From the NCBI RefSeq assembly GCF_028009165.1, contig NC_079244.1, forward strand, positions 4,340,001 through 4,404,000: 64,000 nucleotides of DNA. Reading direction: 5' to 3'. The notes beneath the pieces were generated by a model. It was not told where the DNA came from and did no database searches. It was given only the letters and a program-made list of their open reading frames with translations. Each line of letters opens with the position of its first letter. Within the stretch, counting starts at the first letter, position 1. The position numbers and the translations under genes were made by a program. This document shows positions 32,401 through 42,419 of the stretch, in pieces. Origin of the DNA: Akanthomyces muscarius. Taxonomy: Eukaryota > Ascomycota > Sordariomycetes > Hypocreales > Cordycipitaceae.

Positions 32401-32656
32401 GCAGCGCGGCGTCCTCGAGACCGTCTCCCGCGCCCTCGCCGTCTACCTCGCCTACTACGCCGTCGAGGCCCTCGCCACCATGGCCTGCGCCGGCTGGCTG
32501 CGCCGACACCTCATGCTCTACCGCGTCTTCAGCCCCCGCTTCATGACGGCGGGCTTGTTGCTGCTGCTGCTCGACGTCCTGGGCATCCTGATTACGCTGA
32601 CTGGCGTGCGGAGCAACTCGCTGGCGATAAGTGAAGTGTTTGGCTGGGCCGAGTAA
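29474..32656 (+). CDS. GPI13: GPI ethanolamine phosphate transferase 3 (PIG-O/Gpi13)
   Basis: A single-exon, 1060-residue ER membrane enzyme that transfers phosphoethanolamine from phosphatidylethanolamine to the third mannose of the GPI precursor, the group later linked to the protein. A basic N terminus precedes a first membrane helix (about residues 70-95). The lumenal alkaline-phosphatase-like domain follows: VVILIDALRYDF with the metal-binding Asp (about 137), RLKGLTTGTLPTF with the nucleophile Thr region, HCLGVDHAGHRYGP (about 295) and MGDHGMDSKGDHGG (about 340). From about residue 510 onward there are some 12-14 hydrophobic membrane segments. Length and order match yeast and human orthologues. 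It converges with HTD2, the stops lying 340 bp apart. GC content is high at third codon positions, which creates long antisense open frames. Confidence 0.96.
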   Translation: MSQSGAKAKGPSLTEYKAIAAEWEKAKKAKEAADARSASQGLPTEREQADALQKKREKLNKLRQKRYEKRWLWTVAFWAWMLVMHAIGLWLFTTGFLLTRLVLHDKSSCDAPPIAGTKGLLNPDKGCWHPKTFDRAVVILIDALRYDFTVPHAVDSPHAYHNAFPVLHEMAVKSPQNAFLRPFIADPPTATLQRLKGLTTGTLPTFIDLGSNFGGDAIDEDNLLMQMKNNGKKVAQIGDDTWWSLFPGYFEPNISRAYDSFDVWDLHTVDNGVVDHIFPLLEPKAKNQWDLLIGHCLGVDHAGHRYGPEHPAMTSKLGQMDDFIRKVVSKIDDDTLLIVMGDHGMDSKGDHGGESDDEVEAALWMYAKRPIFGRTLPEHAVPPPNAKIRPVNQIDFVPTLALLLGIPIPFNNLGKPIEEAFAGARGNDWANLAAVSRVAAAGIERYQKLYFETRGIAPAAGEDSPAALWAAANTPSLSGRSLYDALSAYQERNLGVCKSLWARFDVPRMAMGVFVTAIGLLVLVMYSSRTEDDEYVVLNNAELDYAEKQLEQLAAASDNQDEPEHPDQSFHRDILHWAMDLRVILAIATLTGAAVFRGQPLDGLATLVATIMVASTGTALYKHGRTLRNLLPDTFWGWMSVVFTVSHSLGFASNSYTIWEDSILLFFITSFGVAALVSSFRIESSRVDRYMGIYHSVAFVVLGRLASYSKLCREEQMPYCQSTYYSSSASSTSAPWQVILPFLAFAGLPVLVKSFLAPTKSYEGLAPTWIGYVFRLSLFLSALYWLVDAANNGKWLAAYLPEMVLKTAGVYVAQLTLAITVVAGTTAFVWAPPSVAIVPSQGRITILGYANALGARYLLLPVSVLGTCLLLTKPMGAGALSLMMWQLLALFEVLDLNGLKTETIGPVMLAVLGNFYFFKTGHQAILSSIQWDAVFIPLFAVRYPWAPLVVAANTFAAQILAIASLPLVALWKVGPKQRGVLETVSRALAVYLAYYAVEALATMACAGWLRRHLMLYRVFSPRFMTAGLLLLLLDVLGILITLTGVRSNSLAISEVFGWAE

Positions 32657-32996
32657 TCTTGTTTGCCTCCGACGGGTGGCCCGTTCTGGTGTACTCACAT
32701 TTACCTGTAGTTTCTTTTTTTTTCTCCTTTTTCATATTTTCAGCTCTTCTACTCTTTATCAACATCATCATCAACACCAATTTTCTTATCTGTTTTTGTT
32801 TGGGACATTACAGGCTCGTAAAGAGCTGCGGCGGGGCTTGGAATGGCGTGCGATCAATGTACATAAAAGGCTCAAAGGTAGTAATAACAATTTTCAACGG
32901 TTCATTGATTTTCCATGTGGTGTCGTATATTCGTCATGCTTTGTAGATCCAACTATATTATATTATCATCTTGGGCAGTATCTTTGCAGCTCGCGC
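32657..32996. other. Convergent 3' flanks of GPI13 and HTD2
   Basis: A T-rich stretch (about 32700-32760) just after the GPI13 stop is consistent with 3' processing signals. No gene seen. Confidence 0.6.
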
Positions 32997-34343
32997 TCAA
33001 GCAGCCATGGTAGCTGTTCCCTTGGCAGCAAGTCCTCCGTCTGGGCCTTCCACCCACGCATCCCACGTCGCTCCGCTGTCACTGCGGTCGGCCCGCGACG
33101 GGACAGGCCGCACCTTGACGGTCAGCGGCTCATCAACATACAGAGGTGCGTGGTTGCGGTAGACGAAGCGCGAGACAAACTGGCCGGAATAGCCCGTCAG
33201 CACGCGCAGCATGAGTGCCAGCGTGAGCGGCCCATGCACGAGCGGTGCTCGGTGGCCGTCTACGGACCGTGCATACTGCGGATCTAGGTGAATGGCATGG
33301 GCGTTGAATGTCAGGGCCGAAAAGTGAAACAAGTGGCGCGGAGAGGGCAGGATCTGGACGCAATGGGCAGCTTCGTGAGGGTCTAAAATGGTTAATGTTG
33401 GTCAGACTGATGAATCTTGGCTTCCTCGTTTAGTTTGTTAGATGGGAGTAGATAGAAACTCACATTTGATTATTTTAGGGGTTCCGCCGGTCGGGGTCTC
33501 AGCATCGTCACCTGGGTTCATAAAGACAAGAGTCCGGCGCTCCTCAATCGACCACGGCAGGCTCTCCTGCCCCGTGGGATGCCCCAGCGCATATCGGCGC
33601 CACACATCGACAAAAATCTTTTCTTGTCCTTGAGTCTTTGCCAGCCCCGTGCTCGCTTCCTTGACTCGCACGTCGCCGATGGTTTCCGTACACGTCCACG
33701 GCTGCCCGTCCAGAACCAGCGCCCCGCGAGGGACGTCCTTTTCTCCTGCGCTCCGTCCTGTGCCATCACGAAACGTTACCTCTCCGCCGGCCCAGAGGCG
33801 GCGCGAGTAATGCGCGCCGGGCGAGTGGTCCATGTCCGCGCCGTCGGGCGCCAGGTGCGAGGGGGCAGCCAGGATGGGGAAGTAGACCAGGTGGTGGCCC
33901 TGGGGCAGCGATGACGGCGGCGATTGGACCATCGGCGACGATTCCGCCGATTCCGCAGCAGAGCCACCAGGTCGCCGAAGCGGCAGGGTCGAGGAGGGAG
34001 AAGAAGCGCCACCGTGTGGCGTGCTGCTCGCACCACAGAGTTCTAGATCCGCAAGCATAGTCGTCAGGAGGTGCGAGGGCATGGGCGTCAGATAGTCTGG
34101 GATGACCTTGGCGGGCTGATGGCGCAGCCGCTCAATGTCCGGCTTGATTACTCGCTGCTGCTGCTGCTGCGATGACGCGGTGGACGATGAAAGCATCCGT
34201 ATGGACCACGAACGAGGCGTGCTCGGCTGCTGCGCGCTATGCCATGATGCAGGCTGAGGTCGGCGAACGATGAGTCGGCAACGGCCTAGATGCTGCTGGT
34301 GTTGCCGACAGCCTGATCGGAGAGTCGGCAGAGTATGGCTCAT
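32997..34343 (-). CDS. HTD2: Mitochondrial 3-hydroxyacyl-thioester dehydratase (Htd2-like, hotdog fold)
   Basis: Two exons on the minus strand, 33464..34343 and 32997..33382, encode 421 residues. The 81-nt intron (33383..33463) has a GTGAGT donor and TTTTAG acceptor and splits a Tyr codon before PHEAAHCVQ. The family dehydrates 3-hydroxyacyl-ACP in mitochondrial type II fatty acid synthesis, which feeds lipoic acid production. The first 60 residues are rich in Arg and Ser and lack acids, as expected of a mitochondrial targeting sequence. Then comes LPQGHHLVYFP and RRLWAGGEVTF, characteristic of the N-terminal hotdog half. Exon 2 holds the second half, with HFSALTFNAHAIHLD (the expected catalytic His/hydratase motif), HGPLTLALML and YVDEPLTV. 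Similar fungal proteins are sometimes named mesaconyl-CoA hydratase-like, so the exact substrate is an inference. A short polyglutamine run (QQQQQ) follows the targeting region. Confidence 0.85.
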
Positions 34344-36180
34344 TGTCTCGTTCCTTCGCCGTCGGGGAAAGCTTGCGAATATTTGAGCAGTGCAGCGTTT
34401 TCTTTTACCGAGTTCTTCTAGACGCCTTTGAAGCGGGTGGCCAAGGCCCAAAAGTTGGCGCGAGAACAAAGTTAGTCTCAGCCTCAGGAGCCTTAGGGAT
34501 CGCCAATTGTCCTTGCCGAGCGGGGTGAACGACAAGACCTGTCAGCACAAATGGCCCGCTATGAGCTCATGAACCGTAACGTGGCGTTGGGTTCATGGGT
34601 TGGGGGCACCGTGGTGGTTTGTTTGCGAGATGCGGATTGGAGTGCGTCGGGTAAATTGGCGTCGTCGTCAAAGGCGCGCCTGAGCTCCACCATCACTTGC
34701 TGGCCAGTGCCAAGAGCTGCACGATCCTGAGTCAATCCTCCGAGGCTCAATTGCGCCATTCTCGGGGGAAAATCGCCAATTGCTGTCTTCTCAATTTTCT
34801 TCTTCTTTGAATTCTCAGCTTCGGCCGCCAAGTCCACGGTAGTGAGTAGTGCGACGACGTATCGAGGTTGGCCGATGGAGGTGTCGCTGTATCAGCCCAC
34901 ATTTGGCTACCGTGCACTGCCTTACATGCAATTTCAAACTTACAACGAGACCTATTTAGGAGCTAGAATTTAACTAGATATCGGCAAGTGGACCAGGATA
35001 CCGGAGCATTTTCCCCAATCATTGACACAAAGACGGCTGTTGCCTGCCGCGAGTGACTCTGGGGACGAATGGCCACAGAGGTCGACCTTCGAGCGCCGGT
35101 ACAACTTTTTTGGAAGTCGGGAACATGTCTATCCGACGCGTGTTTGGTCCTTCTTGAATATTGTGAGATGAAAACCGGACTCGTGTCGGTGAGAGCCCTG
35201 CCTTGAGGGGCGTGAGCGCCATCCACAGCTTGGTTTACCAACATGAAACGCCAAGAATCGTTACATTGCGTTTGAAGCCAGATAAAGAAACAAGTGCAGG
35301 GAGACTGATAATGGCCATGCTTGTCGAACTGCTCATAAATCAGATTTTCTATCGCTGGGCTGCAACAGTGGGCTGGGCATGTGTCCTTGTCCTTGTTTGG
35401 TAAGAGGTCCGGTCGAAATCCTGTTGAGATGCTGTCCTATTCATGCATCGAAAAACTTACTCGGTCATCGCCTATGCAGAAAGCGCACGCCCTTTCTTCC
35501 GTGGTGTTTCCGCTGCTGTTCTGCCATGTCCATCTTGGGCGTCCAACTCCGCGAGATTTAAGCTTTCGCGCATTGCAGTGCTGGCCGCCGCGTGGCCTGC
35601 CAATTCTCCTGGCCCGCCCTTAGCAGCGACACGGGCCCCGGGCATATTCCTTGTCCCGGCCGAGAGATTTCTGTGTCGTCCGTGACCGATGGATTGGGGT
35701 GCGAGACCTGCGAATGAATGTGCTCGCTGGCCTAGACGCGTCTCGCTCGGGACAGTAGCTTATCGACATCGCCGCCATGGAGCCACATCGTTGTAGCTTT
35801 TAAGAAAGCATAGACAACTACTTATTGAAGAATTAGAATCGATATCAAGTTTAGCGATCTTTTCTTGCTGGTAGAGTTGTGCGCTACGCTCAATAAGGGG
35901 CCACTTCAAGATGATAGAGAGCGATGGCCTGCCTAGATGTCAGTTTCCAAGAGCGACTGACACCACAAGCTCATTACAACCTTCAGGTTGCACAAAGCAA
36001 TTGCAAATGCATATCCAGCTTGGAAGAAGTACCGACCCGAATAAAGATGCCCCTCCTGGTGCGATTGCGGGCTGCTGGAATACTGGTTCACTCTCCCGAT
36101 ATGATAAACGAGATGATGGTATGACGACGGCAGAGCAGCAAATTTCGGCTACATTGCGACAGCCGAAGGGGAAGCTACTG
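34344..36180. other. Gene-poor region, part 1
   Basis: It holds the HTD2 promoter and nothing else that I can name. The only minus-strand ATG frame near the promoter (34559..34759, 66 codons) has no family resemblance and is not supported. Other frames overlap each other on both strands in the manner of non-coding DNA. Confidence 0.5.
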
Positions 36181-36186
36181 TAGACT

Positions 36187-36202
36187 CCCCCCCCCCCCCC
36201 CC
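36187..36202 (+). repeat. 16-nt poly-C tract
   Basis: An uninterrupted run of 16 C residues is followed by GGCGG. Confidence 0.95.
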
Positions 36203-36403
36203 GGCGGATGTCGTCCGAGGTCGCGCCAGGGATAACTACAGACATACGACAATGCGAACCCAAATAGGAAGTTATAGAAAGCTTTACATGACAATCAGAG
36301 CAGTAAGGCTAAAGATAAATGAAACACATACGAGAAGAAAGAGTGAGCCATCCATCCCTGAAGTACATCGAAAAGGGGATACGTAGGCACAGTGGCACAG
36401 TTC

Positions 36404-36443
36404 TGTGTGTGTGTGCGTGTGCGCCGCGCGCGCTTGTGTGTGC
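36404..36443. repeat. Alternating purine-pyrimidine (TG/CG) tract
   Basis: About 40 bp of TG and CG dinucleotides with only two breaks in the alternation. Confidence 0.85.
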
Positions 36444-39400
36444 AAAGCCACAAATTGCATTGGCCGCCACAAAATTGATTCAGCAGCAAATGAACGTTGG
36501 GGAATTCGGAGACGCCGAAGAGTACGAAAATGCGAAGTAGGAACAGTCCGAGAGAAGAAAAATGGAAATCAATTCGTCAAATGTTTTAGATGGACCAGAC
36601 GCAAAAGTTATGGACACAGGGAGGGTTACGTATTTGCCTATGTACAGCGTGCCTGTCAGTACCAGCAGCCGCCAGTCGATGGGGGCAAAAAGACGCCGGT
36701 CAGACAAATTGAAGTATTGACTTATCATTTCTTTCAGCTATAGATTCCATCAAGTATTGTTAATCTCTTTTACTGTCATGTACTAGCTTCTGTCATTTTA
36801 TTATTATTTTGCTGTAATTTCTTTGCATGGACGGTAGTCAACAGCCACCAGCGTCCTCTTTTGCCACCCCCCTTGAACCGCTACGCCCGAGACAATGGGC
36901 ACGTTTCCAGCTGGCATTTCCCACCTCCCCGCACCTACCGGTATCTTGGGCCCTACAAGGGAGTGGGTATCAACTGCGTGGCCCGAGGCAAGTGGCTGAT
37001 ATAGCTTCTGTAGGCGTGCCGACGGCGTGCCGGACAGCTGTCTTGGACACTCTCTACTCCTCCGTATTTGTGCCAGTGGTTACTGGTAGCTGCGTGCCTA
37101 GATACACGCCCGACTGGATGAGGAGAGTCATGTAGCCGGCCCGGCGGAGGAACAACAGAATATTTTTTTTTGGCCTGTCAATCTTACCGTGCCGTCTTGG
37201 CCCCTCCCACTTTATTGTTAACGGCTAGCGTCAACGGTGCCTTGAGCCTGAAGTCAGGCGAGACGTCGAGAAAAGACAAGACCGGCGCCTTCAGCTGCCT
37301 CTTTCGGCCTCGCTCATGGCTGATGGTATGTCACCAACTGTGCCATTGACATAACGGTTGAGAATGAGATCTACTGCAATCGCCCGAGTGCTTGGTGGAC
37401 CGTGGTGCGGAGACCGCCGCTGAACAGCCTGGTAAACAAAAGGTCGGCGACAAGGAACAGACGACGAACTCTGTTAGTTAATTCTGGCAGGGGTCATGAT
37501 CAAGGCGAACCGTAAACTGAGCATGACACACCCCTAAATTGGAGGTCAAGCGTCTCGGTTGTCGTTGCGGCAGGGGCGCGGGCTGTGCAGGCCACTGTTG
37601 TAACCATCTGCCGGAGAACGTATTCCAGCTTGGTTGACTCGGAAGTACGGATGTAGCCTTTCGGCGGCTGTGATTCTGTGTTCTTGTTCTGGGCATAAGT
37701 ATCGGAGCCTGACAGTCACGGCCTATGCGCTGGCGTTGCCCGGGGCACTATGAGTGACAGAGCAAGCGGTCTAGGGCTGAGTGTGTCGTGGCTACTGATA
37801 GCATCGTCAGCAGTATTGACGTAGACGTAGATGCAACGGCTTGGCGTGCAATGCAGCCAAAATCTTCCACGTGAGGTGGCAGTCGGCGCCATCAACGCCG
37901 AGGTCAGACGTGGCACCATGCGCATGAGACGATGATCAACACGCCTTAATTCCCTGTTCTCAGGGGCTCCAGTTTGGCAGCAATTTATAATAGCATGTTT
38001 ACTCGCCCCAATAAAGCGACTCCTTAAGGTCCGGAATCAGCCGCAGGAGTGCCCTGAAGTCGATGTCTTGGCCATGTGATGCGGCCCACGGCATCACGAC
38101 GACCACCGGCCAGCAATACGAATTGAGTCAATTCCAAAGGACTGTCCGTAGCCAGGCCTGATTCCAGCCTAGCGTTCTTTGCAGTGTGCGATCTTGCACC
38201 AGGGGACAACTTTAAGCCCACGCTAGCGGAGGGGTGTCTCTGAATCGGGTTTTCTCTGCTGCAGGTGCAAGGCTGCATCAAAGACATCCAACCATCAAGC
38301 TTTTGGGGTGCAGCTCTCTGCCAAGCCGTGTAATGCTGATACGTAGCAAGCACTGCGCCTCTATTCTATGGACTCTCAGGATATGGACAGTGCGTACTGG
38401 TATAGGCAGGTAGAGGGTTGCTGCCAGGCTTGGCGAAATGGCGTTACCCAAGACTGGCATGCTGAACTGCTGGCTGGCTGGCGATGCACTGATAATGAGC
38501 ACACTCGTTGTTCGGCATTGGATGGTGTATCGTTACCTCCTGCCACACCGTTGTCGGCGACGCTGGTCCACAGCAAAGCCGAAGCGGAGAAACTGCTCGC
38601 TGAACAAGCAGGATGTTCGTCAAAAGGTTGTCAGTTATCACATTTTGGTTTGCTCATCGTGCCTTGACCGAGACGCCGCAGTTCAAGGTCCGACGCCGGG
38701 ATCGAGCGGCGAGAAGCAAAGCGTGGCCCCGCTGCGTGGCTTTCTGCAGCATGTTAATGGCGCGCAATCTTGTTGGTCGACATCCCGTTTGTTACATTTA
38801 ATTCACGCGTTGTAACGACGGTGTGCTCGCGCATGTCGCCTGCGTATCTGAATCAGCACGGTAAGAGCACGGCGGCTGCCGTTTGCCACTACCTTTGTGA
38901 TGCAGGACGGGCCGTCGAACGGCTGGGTCCCTCGCCGCCTGGGAAGCTGTACATGTCGACAACATAAGACAATAGGAAGGCAAGGAAAGGATGTAAATGT
39001 CACGATGCCAATGAGACGTACCAAGGTGCAAGGGTCAGCATTGCGAGCGGCTGTGCGTCGGAGGCCGGAGCAATGTGGGAGACTGCCTGTAGGACGCGTA
39101 CCAGTACCCAGGTCGGTAGGTAGGTGCGTTAGCCACGGCAAGGTGCATGGCGATGGCGCACCTTTGTGCCTTTTGGGGTCTTTTGGGTGGACGAAATTCC
39201 TCATGTGGTGCCACTTTATTATTGCACCAATGTCAGCTGGGTCCCGTCAGCCTGGAGGAGCTCCGAGTTCAGGGCAGACAGGGGTTTGGTCGCTGCAATT
39301 TCCTCCTGGCAGTGGGCTGCAGGGCGCTGGAGCACACTGCAGCCACTGTGTCCAGGCTCCTTGTCTGCTGCAGGTGCAGCTAATGTGGAAGGCACCACCC

Positions 39401-41300
39401 AGTTTGCACGTCGGGTGCCTGCATTGCATAGGTAATCAGAAGCTGCAGCCTGGCGGCCTACCAGTAACTCATTACACAGGACAGGTAAGGTAGGCAACTA
39501 GCAGCAGGCGCACCAACTTGGCCGTTGGGCTGCATGAACGCCATTTTCAACGGCTGGCTCTCGCTCCGGCAAGCCTCTTCTCCCAGCAAGCACCCATCTT
39601 CGGATCGTCCCTGGGATCCCAGCGTGGCTGGTTCATGCCGTGCCTGTTTCAGTCGTTGGACCTTTCGGTAATCCGATCCCGCCCTCCTCCTAGATCTCGC
39701 TGCCCTCGTCCAGTGCAGTGACCAGTCTCGTCTCGTCCCAAGGCTCGCTCAGTTGCCACGGTCCCCTGCAAGCGCCATGTAGCAGCCGCTCATTCCGCCC
39801 AAGCGAGGCAGTTTGCCTGCTTTGGCAAGGATACATGGCGCGTACGAGCTCGTTGGCAGCATGCGACCAACGCTTCGTCGAGGGCTGCAGCACTGGCCGT
39901 CTGCTGGTCGGTGTTTGCGTGGCAGAGAAGCACGGCCAACACTCGGGAGCACAGGAACTTGTCCCGGCGCCTTCGAGCATCTCCCCAAGACAAGTCAGGC
40001 CGTCCGTGTACGACTCTGGTGCCACCTACATTGGACAAGCCCTGCATGTCAGGCTCTGGCAGTGTGATGCAGGCCGTTCGACACTAGCGTCGAGACTCGC
40101 GGGACAGAATGGACAGGCAGGCAAGGGCATGCACCTAGACCGGCAACAGCAATTTCCTGCCGTCTTGCAGCAGCCTTGCAGTAGCTCTTACTCTAATTTA
40201 CATTTCCAAGCTGCCCGTCACGGTATTGCCGAAACGCCTGGGGGATGCGTCAGGGCAATCGCAGCGTCACGTCACTGTCTGCGAGATCCAGCACAAGCGT
40301 TCGGTTTTTTTTTTCAGCTCGGTCGGGTTCTTCACCACACTTGCTTCTAGAAGGCGGGGCTTTGGCAGCGAGACACTCACTGATGGATTGGACATTCGAC
40401 TTGGCCGCCGGCGCTGCACACACGCCCCATGTCTACCGACACTCTTGAACAAGCACAGACACGGGTGGCTACAGCCAAGCTCACGCCTCCCACGCAGGAG
40501 GGAGGGGGTGCAGTCCACAAGGGCGAGCCCACCTCAACGCCCCCGTCTCACCCTTCGGCGACCATCTCTTTAGCCTTTTGGGTCCTTGGATCCTTGCTAC
40601 CTGCCTTTCGACAGAAGACAAAGTGGCTCTGCTTCTTCCGCCATTGGTGCCAACTCACGCCGGCTATTATGGAAACTTTGCTGTCCACCACCTCTTTGGT
40701 TCTTCACTTTTTTCCCGGAGCCTTGCGGATAGAAAGGGACACCGGCGACCGCCAACGCAACTCGCTACAAAGTACGGAGTACCTACCTTGCCTCTGGCTC
40801 GGGTGGATAGCTACAGAGAAGCACCCCCATGCCGTGAAACGATGCGGCTTCCACAGCGACTTCCAGGCTCTCTTCTCGATACGGCGCATCTTGTCTAATA
40901 AGAAAAGATACTTGCAGCGACGTCGTCATTGGAGCGCCCCGCAAGCCCCCACGCTCAGGCTCTTTCTTGCACCAACGATAGTCGGTCACATATCCGTGGT
41001 CAGTCAGTATCAAGGAGGGGCCGGCGGCGCGCATGGCCACCCCCGGAATGCCACCTAATTATTCTTTTTTATTACAGATCTATCGTCCTTGTTTGGTTCA
41101 TCCTGGCACCGCTGCCTGTTTGAGTGTCTCGTATCATGTAAATTTTTACCTCTTTGGTGCACCCCACGAGTGCTCACCTTGCAACTTGCCCGGTCCGAAG
41201 CGACGGCAAAAGTGGTTCTTGGCCACCAATCTACCACAGCGCAAGGTCCCGACCCAAGCCTGCGCAGACGTCTGTTCCTAGACAATTCACATTACCTTTT
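36444..41300. other. Gene-poor region, part 2
   Basis: Nearly 5 kb without a credible gene. Reading frames of 60-210 codons occur in all six frames with no conserved motif and no plausible splice chain. Composition is mixed rather than AT-rich, and the words CTGCAG and GCAGG are frequent at 39.2-39.5 kb. No transposon ends or target duplications were noticed. Confidence 0.5.
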
Positions 41301-42152
41301 CCTCTTTGCATATTTTCGGTTCAAGTCCTCTTTCTCGGCAGTTATTCACACACCCAGCTTGTTGTCTCTTTTCCTCGTTCAGCATTGAGCCGTTTACTCA
41401 GTCGACACCCCCCTTGCCTGCACAAACAGCCCGACGACGGCAGCTTCGATTAAATACGGCTTGCTTCCCTCTGGTCTTCATTTACAGCATCGATCTCGAT
41501 CATCGGCCTGCCGTCTACTTCACCTCCCGTCTCTTTAGTCCCACTCCGGACAAAGTCCCCAAAGTCTTTCCAACTGTCGACTGACCTGGCCCAATTACGC
41601 AACTCCTCGCCCCTCCTACTTCTCCATGCTGTTGAACGAGCCGTCTAGTCGGTTGTCTAATGGACTTGCATGGCACCAACATTGTCTTGCTAGTTAAACC
41701 ACCGAGCAAGCTGTTGGCCACTTTATCTGGGCTACCTGCTCCAGCGTTTTGACTCGCCTCTGAGGCTTTCGTGCGCACTGATAGTCCAGCGCCGGCCAGC
41801 CACGATATATGGGCGTGATAGTGCTCCTGCGACCTACATAACTTCTCTTGCCCTGATTCTGCTCTTGAGCAACCTTGTTTGACAAAAACCTTTACTGTTG
41901 AGTCGTGGGGTATATAACATTGCCCAGCATCCATTCATTCGGCTCAATCTCGATTTGAGTATTGCACACGTTACGCATACCCATCAGTATCCTCTACTCT
42001 TACAGACAGTCTTTTCTCCTTTGATTTTGAATCACCACCTTTTTCACACCCCGAAATAGCCTCTCTCCCCCCCCTCTTACGTTACGCGTCTGCCTGTTGC
42101 TCGACTCACCACATCTGATTTTACTCATCAACCTGTGTCTGGCCACTTCGAC
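41301..42152 (+). promoter_or_regulatory. Pyrimidine-rich promoter and leader region
   Basis: Sequence from about 41300 is rich in C and T with few ATGs. A TATATAAC element lies at 41911-41918. From there to the ATG at 42153 there is no ATG for over 200 nt, and long CT runs occur at 42060-42080, as in leaders of strongly expressed fungal genes. Confidence 0.45.
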
Positions 42153-42419
42153 ATGAGAATCACAGCAGAGCACAGGAGCAGCATGCCCCTGTCATCTCTT
42201 CATAATGTTTCAGTGCCCACGGCGCCGCGGCCTATCACTCCAGACGCCACTTCGCACTATACCAACGACAGCCAGAGTGGTTTGCCGGAAATTTCGACGC
42301 TGTCGAACAAAAGATGTGCGCACTTGTCTACTCACGAATGCCCTTTTCTGGCAGATTCAAATTCGACTCTGTGCACAGCGTGCGCCATTGCAGAAGCCAG
42401 AGGACAGCCTTGCGTATAA
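42153..42419 (+). CDS. Hypothetical 88-residue cysteine-containing protein
   Basis: The frame starts at the first ATG after a TATA-like box and an ATG-free, CT-rich leader, and reads 88 codons to TAA. The N-terminal half is Ser/Thr/Pro-rich and polar. The C-terminal third has four grouped cysteines in the order CX7CX10CX2C (from CAHLSTHEC to CTAC), followed by AIAEARGQPC; this spacing could hold a metal ion, but the pattern is not one I can assign to a family. There is no signal peptide. An overlapping frame at 42314-42739 is the main competitor, and a GTATAA just after the last sense codons could be a splice donor, so the true C terminus may differ. Unrecognised; the gene call rests on context. 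Confidence 0.4.
   Translation: MRITAEHRSSMPLSSLHNVSVPTAPRPITPDATSHYTNDSQSGLPEISTLSNKRCAHLSTHECPFLADSNSTLCTACAIAEARGQPCV

Noticed and set aside
30902..32698. A 598-codon minus-strand frame antisense to GPI13, and plus-strand frames of 281 and 318 codons in the same region
   Set aside because: They are shadows of the GC-rich third codon positions of GPI13, with R/A/S/P-rich composition and no domain.
34559..34759. 66-codon minus-strand frame upstream of HTD2
   Set aside because: No homology recognised, no clear promoter or splice partner; could be chance in 300 bp.
38368..40573. Overlapping frames of 100-210 codons in the gene desert
   Set aside because: Present in both strands and several frames with no domain or coherent splice chain.
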